In this document: piece after piece, positions 24,574 to 35,403 of the stretch
How the letters are laid out: every line of letters begins with the position of its first letter
Position numbering within the stretch: the first letter of the stretch is position 1
Origin: Glycine soja
Lineage: Eukaryota; Streptophyta; Magnoliopsida; Fabales; Fabaceae
Direction: 5' to 3'
Assembly: GCF_004193775.1 (NCBI RefSeq)
Contig: NC_041016.1
Coordinates: 37,597,334-37,661,333 of the forward strand
DNA length: 64,000 bases
Made by a program: the position numbers and the translations under genes
Notes under the pieces: model-generated
Told to the model about the DNA's origin: nothing
Databases searched by the model: none
The model's input: only the letters and a program-made list of their open reading frames with translations

Positions 24574-25853
24574 CCACGTTTTTCAGAAACCCCTGCGCAG
24601 CCTCTTCCCCCTTGCGATGTTCCTCCATTCCCAAACCTTCAAACCTTCCTATCTTACTCATTTCTTCATCAAATCGACTCCCGTAACTTGCAATCTTCTT
24701 CTTTTTCAATTTTCTTTTGATTTCACCGATTGAAATCTGCAAAAACTCCATCATATGGCAGAATCATCAAAGAAACGTAAGGGTTCATCCGCCTCCGCTT
24801 TGGCTTCAAGAGCTCATCGTTCCGGAGCCACCAGCGCATCCACAACACCAATTCCACCCTCCTTATCCTCTTCCACATTGTTTTCTTCCGAAGAACAGCA
24901 GAAACGGTATTCAAATCTTTTCTCATCTCGTTCCATTATCGACCCTAAGTTCATTGATATGGAATTCTTTTCTGCTGAAACCTTTGATTGCATTCAAGCA
25001 TTTCAGAATTTAGGTCTCATACCTTTCATGTCATTACAATTGCCTGTTTATCCTGAATTGGTTAAAGCCTTTTATTGCAATCTTGAAATTCAGGACAACA
25101 CTTTGATTTCTGAGGTTTTTGGGATAAAAATGGTCATTGACCAATCCCTTTTCCATGACTTAACCCAATTGTCTAGTGACGGTGTACCATTTGAAGGTAC
25201 ACTGAATGACGATTGGAAATTTGATTTCTCTGCACAGGATGCCCGCCAGTTGGTTTGCACAAACCATGCAGATATTGTGGCGTCCCCAAAATAATGATTG
25301 GTTTAATAGTAATGATTTAAATAACAAACCATGGTAATTTTTTTTTCTTCTTTTTCTTTTTCATTTCTTTCTCTTTTCACAATTATTAGGTTCAGAAGGA
25401 AAATCCTCACTATAGAGTCCTGAATGGCCAGTTCACAACTCTATTCGGAGTCATTTCTTTCTTACCACTCGTAATCTCTAAACTATTTTGTTGTTTCAAA
25501 AGGAAGAGTATACCAGCCATTACTTTAGGTCGTCACGTGAAAATAATAAAATAAAATACGGTCGGTAAACTCTTTTGTAAATAAAGTTTGCTAATGCTTT
25601 CTTTTCAAATAACAAGGTTAAACATAAGTACATTCATCATTTAATAGCTGTCCAAAATATAGGAGTTTTACAAAATACATAGTGTCATCCAGAGCAAAGG
25701 TGTCAACAGTGGTGGCTTCAGCCACATGTATACAATCATCAAATTCCTATACAATAGGTCTACCCGTACAAAAACAAAAGAGTAAACCTAACAGTCACTC
25801 CTAGATACACCCACCCTCAAAAAGTATATAAAACTAGTCCATAGAACTGCCTG

Positions 25854-26285
25854 CTATGATGAAGAGCCTCCACTGATCGCCATCTCTTCAGGGCCACTAT
25901 CCTCCGTAGAGTCTGCCTCGGATGCCGACATGACGTCCTCGGGGGAATCCACCTCAGGGAGTGGGTCCTTATCACCCTCTAGAAAGTCAAGAGCATCCAC
26001 AGCAGGCTCAGAAGGTAGCTCCTCGAAATCCTCCTCAGGGTCTTCCTCGGATGACGTTACCTCAATCACTTGGACTGGCTCCACTAGACGGTATGGGGTA
26101 GGCGTGGGTAGTGTCCACTCCATAGTACGCTGAAGCGTGCGCGTGGGTTCATCTGGATGCACCAATGAAGTAGCCGTAAATCGAATCGTACCCCGAAATC
26201 GGCACCTCGTGTTGCCTTCGAGGGTCTCCCAAGCTCCCTCTAGGCACTCCATCTCCACTCGATCATGGATTAGCTGCGCCGCCAT
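25854..26285 (-). CDS. Acidic reading frame inside chromovirus LTR (left copy)
   Basis: A 143-codon frame from ATG at 26285, reading MAAQLIHDRVEMECLEGAW. The N-terminal half (about residues 1-75) is mixed and could fold. The C-terminal half is very rich in Glu, Asp, Ser and Pro (EEDPEEDFEELP, DSTEDSGPEE). It matches no family I recognise. It is in the element's sense orientation, near the 3' side of the LTR, and the palindrome array lies just 5' of it (26412-26802). The solo LTR copy at 52834-53268 is also open; the copy at 34473-34906 is frame-shifted. Whether it is translated or is a chance open frame is unresolved. Confidence 0.4.
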   Translation of the reverse strand: MAAQLIHDRVEMECLEGAWETLEGNTRCRFRGTIRFTATSLVHPDEPTRTLQRTMEWTLPTPTPYRLVEPVQVIEVTSSEEDPEEDFEELPSEPAVDALDFLEGDKDPLPEVDSPEDVMSASEADSTEDSGPEEMAISGGSSS

Positions 26286-26411
26286 CACGATCTACAAGAA
26301 AGAAAAGAAAGGGGTAGACTCTTTCACGAGAATCTAACTACGCCGCAACACAATGCGTCTCATAACCACTACATGCAAGTAAAAGGGGTATCTTTAGGCT
26401 TTTCATCTCTG

Positions 26412-26802
26412 GTAATCGATTACACAGCCTTGGTAATCGATTACCATAGGCTAAACTCGAGTTACACAGCCTCAGGACATGAAATCTGTAAAAATGCACT
26501 GTGTAATCGATTACACATAACTGGTAATCGAATACCAGTGGCATGTTCCTCTGTGTAATCGATTACACAGCCTGGTAATCGATTACCAGAGGCCTCCACA
26601 ACATGCTGCCTTCATTTCTAAGCCTGGTAATCGATTACACCCCTTGGTAATCGATTACCAGAAGCCTTCCTAGCTTCCTGACCTCGTTTTCAAGCCTGGT
26701 AATCGATTACACCCCTTGGTAATCGATTACCAGAGACCATCTTAGTCTCCAGTCTTCATTTTTAAGCCTTGTAATCGATTACACCCCTTGGTAATCGATT
26801 AC
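26412..26802. promoter_or_regulatory. Palindrome array with 72-bp period in LTR of C
   Basis: Pairs start at 26412/26433, 26503/26524, 26555/26575, 26627/26647, 26699/26719 and 26771/26791. Within-pair spacing is 21, 21, 20, 20, 20 and 20 bp. The last four pairs repeat every 72 bases exactly. The second copy of a pair is usually inside the 18-bp palindrome CTGGTAATCGATTACCAG or its TTGG variant. One copy (26524) is degenerate. Confidence 0.85.
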
Positions 26803-29160
26803 CAGAGGCCATATCCCGTATATCAATCAAAGTTCACAGCTGGCCAGCCACCACACAAGCCTCCTTGCTTTGTGGTCTTAGTTCCTTTAATCTGTTGACT
26901 GCTAGGAGCTCGCCTTCTTAGGTACATCACATGTTCTCACTGACTGACTATGCCCGGGTTGGGTCGGGATTGGTCAAGCTTGGTTTTGGGCAATAGCACC
27001 CCACCTGACGTCCCCAAGGTCTCCTGACCCCCGCGACATATCTCCAGGTACCACTCTGTGGTCAACAATAAAAGAAGGAAGTCTCACCCTTCCACACTTC
27101 CTCATTTCAAGCTTGTGGGATTATGGGGTACCCATCACATGTGGTACTAGGTGGCGGTCGGGCGATGGTGCAAAACGATTCTCCACATCCACAAATCACA
27201 TATAACCCACCATCCCCTGTTGCCCACCTCCAACTGAGCTCACGTACTCCCACGTAGCCCTTATCCTCGTTCCTCTCAACGCCGGGTCCCCATCAATCCT
27301 CCCAAGCTTCCACAACATCCAAGTAATTCCACATTCAATCATCACAAACTAACACAGCCAAGAAAACAGGGCAAAGGCAGAAAACTCTGCCCAAAACACA
27401 AACCAACATCACAACTTTTCACATTCAATTACCCAGTAACATGCTGTTCGTTCGAGTTCGTTAACCGTTGGATCGACTCAAAAATTTTACTGGAAGTCTC
27501 TAGTACATAAGTCTACATTTTGACTTTCTAGAAAATGTCCAGAACCCCACATGTACTACCCTTTTCACAACCAGCCATACACAAGCATTTTTCTGCACTT
27601 ATACAAAATTCTGCTGCACATTCCAACAGCAAAATTCTGTATAAAGTGCAGATTTCGAAAACCACTCTTTCCCTCATCCAATTTTGCCCAAATTGAATCC
27701 TACAAGTCCCAAATCATGTACCAATCATGTCTAAACCAAGGACAAGCTTCAGACCAAAGCAACACAAAATCTAGGTATCCAAAACCCCTCAATTTAATGG
27801 ATTTTCAAGGTTTGAGAAGTGAAATTGAGAATGGGGTAAATTTGGAGCAAACTCTCACCTCACACAAGTCTATAACATCAATTTAAACTTGCTCAAACTG
27901 GATTTACACCTAAAATTCCACCGAATCAAAATTTGACTCCTCAACACCAAATTTTACCCTAGAAATGTCTCTTTGTTCACTTTGGTCATTTGTTTTTCTC
28001 TCTTGCACAGCCCAAGCTTCCTCATAAGTCCTAAATGACATTTCAAACTAGGATTAACTCACTTTAACCTCCAAATACCACTAAATCCAGATTTGGCCTT
28101 CCAACTCTAAAAAAAACTCACTCTTTTCCCACTCATAACACCATATTCTCACTTTCTAACCCTAGGTTAACTCTACCCTTCATCCCTAGCAGTTTTCCAT
28201 AAGCAATTTCAGCACACCAACATCAAAAGCATCATCATAAAAACCCTAAAACTGAATGGGTAAGCTTAACTCACTCAAACATAACAAGTTTAGCATGCTT
28301 TCGTCAAATCTCTTCACAAATAACTATCACAAAGCATTAACCAAGCAAAACTGCCCATCATATCTCCCAAAGCCCCATACCCACGAAAATCAAGTGAGAA
28401 AGAAGTCTACCCAAACATGAAATTTCGAGGTCCCACATGTAGAGATGCGCTTCACGACTCCGAAAATGCCTTCCTTTCGCGATTTGGAGCAGAAATGGGC
28501 ACCAAAGGTTGGAGTTTTGTTGGAGTTTCAATGGAGGATGAAGAAGAAAGAAAAAGCAACGTGAGGGTGAGGGAGAAAGCTTCTGAAATGTGGGCTGAGT
28601 GAGGAGAGAGAGAGTTGCTTTTTGGTTTAAAAAGGCTTTTTCTCTTTTCTATTCTTTTATTTTAAGCTATGCCACATGTCTCCATTTGAGTGGAGCAAAA
28701 GGGCCCACTTTTTCTCTTGATGTGACTCATGCTCTGCCACATGAAGAGAAAAATCTGACCTTTTGAAATGCCAAAATCCTGCCTCGGTTTGCGTGCCATT
28801 TCTCTGGTTCCAATCCCTTGCTCTTCTCTGCGCCTGTCGGGGCCAGTTTTCGAATGTAGGCAATATATATATCAAAACGCTCAGAATAAAACCCCGAGCG
28901 TGGTTCAGAGGTTGGTTTTGTTAAATTTTAAGTCGCACGCAAAACAATGATTTTTAGACTAATTAATTGAGAATTAACCTATAACCTTCCAGTTATGGAT
29001 TTCTCTTCCTTAATTAGCCTAACCCGCATATCTTGCCCCCACTATTCCTACTTCTACGAGGAACATATATGCATATACACTGAATAATACTTATATATAT
29101 AATCATTCAAAATGCACCGTTTACAAAAATTCTGGGTAGAATTTCCAGGATGTCACAATA

Positions 29161-29174
29161 CTCCCACCCTTTTA
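29161..29174 (-). other. Polypurine tract of element C
   Basis: On the minus strand this reads as an A/G-only stretch, AAAAGGGTGGGAG, ending three bases before the 3' LTR. It is the expected start site of plus-strand DNA synthesis. Confidence 0.8.
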
Positions 29175-29196
29175 GGAATTTCGTCCCCGAAATTAA

Positions 29197-29604
29197 CTAC
29201 TCTATGAACAAACTTGGGTACAATTCTCTCATTCTATCCTCCAACTCCCATGTAGAATCACCCTCATCGGTTCCCCACTGCACCTTCACCAATGCGATCT
29301 CCTTTCCTCTTAGTGACTTCATCCTTCGATCAATGATCTTCTGAGGTTGTGCTTTATAGGTGAGGTTATCCTTCACTTGTACCTCGTCCACTGCAAGTAT
29401 ATGTGATGGATCTGGGTTGTACCGTCTCAGTTGAGAGACATGAAACACAGGATACAGATTCGATAAACTCGGAGGTAAGGCGATATGATAAGCTACAGGC
29501 CCAACCTTCTTCAAAATCTGATACGGACCTAGATACTTGGGCGTCAACTTCCTAGATTTGAGAGCTCTTCCAACTCCGGTTACATGAGAAACCTTCAAAA
29601 ACAC
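29197..29604 (-). pseudogene. Integrase C-terminus and chromodomain of C
   Basis: The frame begins in the integrase C-terminal GPY/F-type module (LGPYQILKKVGPVAYHIALP, then PVFHVSQLRRY). It ends with a chromodomain-like segment (VQWGTDEGDSTWELEDRMRELYP) that steers integration to chromatin in chromoviruses. It is in the same frame as the integrase core upstream but is cut off by a stop at about 29686-29688. Confidence 0.88.
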
Positions 29605-29688
29605 ATGTTCTCCTTCCTGAAAATCTAGTGGCTTCCTCCTTCTATCATAATAGCTCTTCTGCCTATCCTGAGATGCTTTTATCTTCTC

Positions 29689-30939
29689 TCAAATCAATTT
29701 CACTTGTTCGTTAATCTGTTGTAGCATTTTAGGTCCAAGAAGTACTGCTTCTCCATCACCATACCAACAAATAGGAGTTTTGCATTTTCGTCCATATAGA
29801 GCTTCAAAAGGAGCCATACCAATACTGGCTTGGTAGCTATTGTTGTAAGTAAATTCAATCAATGGAAAACAATCCATCCAGCTACCTTGTTGCTCTATAA
29901 TACACGCCCGAAGTAGATCTTCTAGAGTCTGGATTGTTCGTTCAGTCTGACCATCTGTTTGAGGATGATAAGCTGAACTAAGCTTCAGCTTTGTCCCCAA
30001 TGCTTCATGTAGACTTGCCCAAAATCGCGAAGTGAACCTCGGATCCCTGTCGGATACAATACTGGAAGGAATTCCATGCAACCTTACTACTTCTTTGATA
30101 TACAACTCCACTAGCTTCTCCATTCTATACTTAATATTCACTGGAATAAAATGGGCAGATTTGGTAAGTCGATCTACTATGACCCATACAGCATCATGTC
30201 CCCGACTAGTCTTAGGTAAACTAGATACAAAATCCATAGATATGCTCTCCCATTTCCATTTCGGCATTTCCAATGGCTTCAATTCTCCTGATGGTCGCTG
30301 GTGCTCAGCCTTAGCCTTTTGACATGTCAAACACCTTGCTACATATTCAGCTACATCTTTCTTCATGCCATGCCACCAAAAACTTCTTTTCAAATCTTGG
30401 TACATCTTAGTCATTCCTGGATGGAAACTAAGACGACTTTTATGCGCTTCTTCCAAGATCTTAACTTTCAAATCATCCAAAGATGGCACACATATCCTCC
30501 CCTTGAATCTAATTAACCCGGTTGTGTCCTTCTCAAACTCTACATTCTTATCCCCCATTACATCTAATACCTTGCCTTGCAAAAACGGGTCATCCTCTTG
30601 AGCCTCGCGTATGTGATCTACGAATTCATTGGTGATCTGCAATGCTCCCACAAATAAGCTCTTGGGTCGCATCTCGATTGCTAGATTCAGATCTCGGAAC
30701 TCTTCTATCAATCTCTGCTCCAAACTCATCATAGTCGCAACATGTAAGGACTTTCGACTTAGCGCATCGGCTACTACATTAGCCTTTCCGGGATGGTAGG
30801 AAAGACCAAAATCATAGTCCTTGAGGAACTCCATCCATCTTCGTTGCCTCATATTGAGTTCCTTCTGATCGAACAAGTATTTGAGACTCTTGTGATCACT
30901 GAAAACTTCAAAACGAGTACCGTATAAGTAATGCCCCAA
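29689..30939 (-). pseudogene. RNase H end and integrase core of C
   Basis: The 416-codon frame starts in RNase H ([31 protein letters not shown]). It continues with the HHCC zinc site ([20 protein letters not shown], then [11 protein letters not shown]) and the integrase core: [19 protein letters not shown] and a later Glu in the [11 protein letters not shown] region. It is displaced from the upstream RT frame by an apparent one-base deletion near 30936 and closed by the stop near 29688. Confidence 0.9.
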
Positions 30940-32906
30940 ATCTTTAAAGCAAAGACCACTGCTGCTAGTTCCAAGTCATGGGTCGGATAGTTAACTTCAT
31001 GAGGACGTAATTGACGTGAAGCATAAGCCACTACTCTTCCCTCTTGCATCAACACACACCCCAAACCTTGCCCGCTTGCATCGCAATACACTTCAAATGG
31101 TCTCTTAGGGTCGGGCAAAATTAACACTGGAGCTGTTGTCAACCGCCTCTTCAACTCTTGGAAACTTTGATCACATTTCTCATTCCAAACAAACTTCTCA
31201 TTCTTACGAGTCAACTTAGTTAGGGGCAATGCAAATTTAGAAAATCCCTCAATGAATTTTCTATAATAGCCAGCCAACCCCAAGAAGCTTCGAAATTCTG
31301 TTGGAGTTGTCGGTTGTTGCCACTCCATAACTGACTCCACCTTGTTCGGATCCACCGCAACCCCGTCTTTAGAAATCACATGCCCCAAGAACTGCACTTT
31401 CTCCAACCAAAAGTCACATTTCGACAGTTTGGCGAATAACATCCTATCCTTCAGGATATGCAACACAATCCTCAAGTGCTTCTCATGCTCCTCCTTATTC
31501 CTTAAATACACTAGGATATCATCAATGAACACAACCACGAACTGATCCAAGTAATCATGGAATATGCGATTCATATAGTCCATGAAAATAGCCGGAGCAT
31601 TAGTCACTCCAAATGGCATGACTAAATACTCGTAGTGCCCATACCGAGTCCGAAACGCAGTCTTTGGGATATCTTCCTTCTTAACTCGAATTTGATGATA
31701 CCCCGATCGCAGATCGATCTTCGAAAATACCATCGTTCCCCTCAATTGGTCAATCAAATCATCTATCCTTGGTAGAGGATATTTGTTCTTGATAGTGACC
31801 TTGTTTAACTGCCGGTAGTCTACACACATTCTCATACTTCCATCCTTCTTTTTAACCAATAAGACCGGCGCTCCCCACGGTGATGCGCTTGGACGAACAA
31901 ATTGTTTGCTCAAAAGATCCTGCACTTGTGCCTTCACCTCTGCTAGTTCTACCGGGGACATTCTATAAGGCGCGATTGACACTGGATTCGCCCCAGGCAC
32001 CAAGTCAATAATGAATTCCACTTCTCTCTCAGGTGGTAATTCATAAATGTCGTCAGGAAAAACTTTCGGAAATTCTGACACCACCGGTATACTACTAACT
32101 TCAACGTCCTCTTCCACATTCATAGAGAACAACACCATGTAAGTTCGAACATCCCCCGCTCCATCATTGGTCGCATCCCTTTTCGATGGTTCATTTGGAA
32201 CTACATCTCCACCAAACACTAGCATCTTCTCCTTGCAGTCTAGAAAGATATGGTTAGTAGATAACCAATCCATCCCCAAGATCACATCTAGATGAGCTAA
32301 AGATAGGCAAATCAAATCCGCCGTAAAAGATCGACCCTCAACAATTATAGGACACTTCAAACACACCCGAGAGGTGGTTACAGGCTCGTTAGTCGGAGTA
32401 GACACCACCATATCATATGGTAACTTCGTCGCACATAACCCCAACCTCTCCACACATGCATGAGATATGAAAGAATGCGTGGCACCCAAATCATAAAGTA
32501 CATCTAGTAGTTTATCAACAATCAAACACTTACCCCGTATCAAATCGTCGGAGGCAGCCGCTTCTGAGCCACTCATAGCAAATACCCGGGAGGGTACTTT
32601 TGGTCTTCCACCACTAGTGTTGTTGTTGCTAACATTACCACTCCTTGTGGAATTAGCGGGTCCACGATTGACGGTGTTGGAATTGGCGGTTACCGTCGGT
32701 CTCCCGGTCACCCTACATTCTCGAGCATAGTGGCCCACCTTGCCACAAACATAACAACGGTTGTCCTGTGTCTGCGGGAGCTGTGGGCAATTCCTCTTAA
32801 GATGCGGTCCCCCACACTGAAAACACTGTACCCCAGTCCCCCTTGACTGGCTCATATTGGAGGTAGCCATAGGTTGTTTCCCCTTGTTGCTAGCATACGG
32901 CTTCAT
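30849..32906 (-). pseudogene. Gag zinc knuckles, protease, RT, RNase H of C
   Basis: A 685-codon frame. Zinc knuckles [13 protein letters not shown] (residue 28) and [14 protein letters not shown] (about 52) are followed by the protease site near residue 137, reading [11 protein letters not shown]; most relatives have Ser or Thr in place of that Leu. RT follows, with [26 protein letters not shown] and the catalytic FIDDILVY near residue 465. RNase H begins at about 612 with [14 protein letters not shown]. The frame is lost at about 30936, after FALKIW, where a base appears to be missing. Confidence 0.9.
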
Positions 32907-32987
32907 CCTCTTATTACTATTTCCTCTAAAAGGATGGTTTCTCTATGGTCCTCCAACGCCTCTAGCTTGCCTCTCCTTCATCTTGTC

Positions 32988-33602
32988 CTAAAAAATCCTA
33001 CACTTTGTCACCAGCTGATTAAAATCCGTGATCTGCATGTAGCTAACCGCCTGTTGGATCTCCAACCGAAGCCCATTCTCAAACTGAGCACATAAATCTT
33101 CCTCATTCCGAGCATCTTGGTATTGAGGCCAATACTGCAGAAGCTCATTAAACTTAGCCGTGTACTCCCCAACAGACATGTTTCCCTGCTTCAAATCCAA
33201 AAATTCCCTCGCCTTCCGCTTCCTGAGATCTCATGGAAAGTAATTTTCCAGAAATTTGTCCTTGAAGGCATTCCAAGGAATCACGCCTCCAGGTGCCGCA
33301 AATGAAGGCTTTACGAACTTCCACCAATTCTCGGCCTCTCCTTGGAGCATAAATGTTGCATATGGAACCTTATGCTCCTCGAGGCAACCCATCGCCTCGA
33401 AAATCTTCTCCGTCTCAGCTAACCACAACCTAGCACCTTCCGGATCATAGTCTCCACTGAACTTTGGCGGGTGGTTCTTACGGAAAGCCATGAGTCCCCG
33501 ATACTCCGCCGGCTCCACATCACGTTCCTGCACCAGAGTTTCTAGTACAGCTGTGATGCGGTAGAGGACATCACGGTTCTGATCCCTACCACGTCCTGCC
33601 AT
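32988..33602 (-). pseudogene. Gag N-terminal and middle part of C (stops)
   Basis: The start MAGRGRDQNRDV at 33602 lies about 280 bases after the primer site. The retrotransposon gag region follows (PPKFSGDYDPEGARLWLAE, then KDKFLENYFP). A TGA just below 33231 and a further stop near 32988 split a frame that is otherwise continuous with the knuckle-protease frame downstream. The middle piece (32988-33200) has GNMSVGEYTAKFNELLQYWP, typical of this gag family. Confidence 0.87.
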
Positions 33603-33877
33603 ACCTATCCTGTAGGAAAACTATTAGTATCCAAGAAATCCTACTGAGAGAGTGTACCACACAGGCTGTGACAGTTACAACAATATCCTTCTCTCTATAC
33701 ATACATATACACACAACAATTCTACTGAATCAATCACACGTTCATGCTCAAGACAAAAGGTAGGAATACACACAATGTGTGACTTAACGTCACTCCCCGA
33801 AACCTACTTCTAAGTTTCAGAGATACACAACATTCACACAACAAGACCATAAACAGGTTCACTAGAATCCAACTTTT

Positions 33878-33889
33878 GCTCTGATACCA
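33878..33889 (-). other. Primer binding site of element C
   Basis: On the minus strand this reads TGGTATCAGAGC, complementary to initiator methionine tRNA, five bases inside the 5' LTR boundary at 33895. Confidence 0.9.
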
Positions 33890-34472
33890 CCAATTGTGGT
33901 GTCCCCAAAATAATGACTGGTTTAATAGTAATGATTTAAATAACAAACCATGGTAATTTTTTTTTCTTCTTTTTCTTTTTCATTTCTTTCTCTTTTCACA
34001 ATAATTAGGTTCAGAAGGAAAATCCTCACTATAGAGTCCTGAATGGCCAGTTCACAACTCTATTCAGAGTCATTTCTTTCTTACCACTCGTAATCTCTAA
34101 ACTATTTTGCTGTTTCAAAAGGAAGAGTATACCAGCCATTACTTTAGGTCGTCACGTGAAAATAATAAAATAAAATACGGTCGGTAAACTCTTTTGTAAA
34201 TAAAGTTTGCTAATGCTTTCTTTTCAAATAACAAGGTTAAACATAAGTACATTCATCATTTAATAGCTGTCCAAAATATGGGAGTTTTACAAAATACATA
34301 GTGTCATCCAGAGCAAAGGTGTCCACAGTGGTGGCTTCAACCACATGTATACAATCATCAAATTCCTATACAATAGGTCTACCCGTACAAAAACAAAAGA
34401 CTAAACCTAACAGTCAGTCCTAGATACACCCACCCTCAAAAAGTATATAAAACTAGTCCATAGAACTGCCTG

Positions 34473-34906
34473 CTATGATGAAGAGCCTCCACTGATCGCC
34501 ATCTCTTCAGGGCCACTATCCTCCGTAGAGTCTGCCTCGGATGCCGACATGACGTCCTCGGGAGAATCCACCTCAGGGAGTGGGTCCTCATCACCCTCTA
34601 GAAAGTCAAGAGCATCCACAGCAGGCTCAGGAGGTAGCTCCTCGAGATCCTCCTCAGGGTCTTCCTCGGATAACATTACCTCAATCACTTGGACTGGCTC
34701 CACTAGACGGTATGGGGTAGGCGTGGGTAGTATCCACTCCACAGTACACTGAAGCGTGCGCACGGGTTCATATGGATGCACCAATGAAGTAGCCGTAAAT
34801 CGAATCGTGCCCCGAAATCGGCACTCGTGTTGCCTTCGAGGGTCTCCCAAGCTCCCTCTAGGCACTCCATCTCCACTCGATCATGGATTAACTGCGCCAC
34901 CATCAC
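34473..34906 (-). pseudogene. Acidic LTR reading frame, frame-shifted copy
   Basis: Same frame as at 25854-26285, but it shifts near 34820. The first 30-odd codons (MVAQLIHDRVEMECLEGAW) are in one frame and the acidic remainder in another. This copy cannot encode the intact product. Confidence 0.6.
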
Positions 34907-35029
34907 GATCTACAAGAAAGAAAAGAAAGGGGTAGACTCTTTCACGAGAATCTAACTACGCCGCAACACAATGCGTCTCATAACCACTAGATGCAAGTAA
35001 AAGGGGTATCTTTAGGCTTTTCATCTCTG

Positions 35030-35403
35030 GAAATCGATTACCAGAGGCTAAACTCGAATTACACAGCCTCAGGACATGAAACCTGCAAAAATGCACTGTG
35101 TAATCAATTACACATAACTGGTAATCGATTACCAGTGGCATATTCCTCTGTGTAATCGATTACACAGCCTGGTAATCGATTACCAGAGGCCTCCACAACA
35201 TGCTGCCTTCATTTCTAAGCCTGGTAATCGATTACACCCCTTGGTAATCGATTACCAGAAGCCTTCCTAGCTTCCTGACCTCATTTTCAAGCTTGGTAAT
35301 CGATTACACCCCTTGGTAATCGATTACCAGAGACCATCTTAGTCTCCTGTCTTCATTTTTAAGCCTTGTAATCGATTACACCCCTTGGTAATCGATTACC
35401 AGA
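35030..35403. promoter_or_regulatory. Palindrome array in right LTR of C
   Basis: Equivalent of 26412-26802. The first pair is collapsed to a single degenerate copy (35031), followed by pairs at 35100/35121, 35152/35172 and 35224 onward at 20-21 bp spacing with the 72-bp period kept. Confidence 0.8.

Larger units (their letters stand above)
25275..29157 (-). repeat. 3' LTR of chromovirus C (left copy)
   Basis: 3,883 bp; on the plus strand it reads TGTGGCGTCCCC to GGATGTCACA. It contains the acidic open frame (25854-26285, minus), six palindrome pairs (26412-26802) and a long body without recognisable coding. Short open frames at 27551-27886 and 28417-28602 recur in some LTR copies but show no family resemblance. 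Confidence 0.95.

Noticed and set aside
26412..26802. Regularly spaced short repeats resembling a CRISPR array
   Set aside because: The repeat is a 12-bp palindrome, spacers are only 8-9 or about 52 bases and are themselves repeated, and the setting is a plant LTR with no cas genes.
27551..28602. Open frames of 60-110 codons in the chromovirus LTR body
   Set aside because: They are not kept with the same start, end and frame in all LTR copies, and show biased composition; no support for coding.
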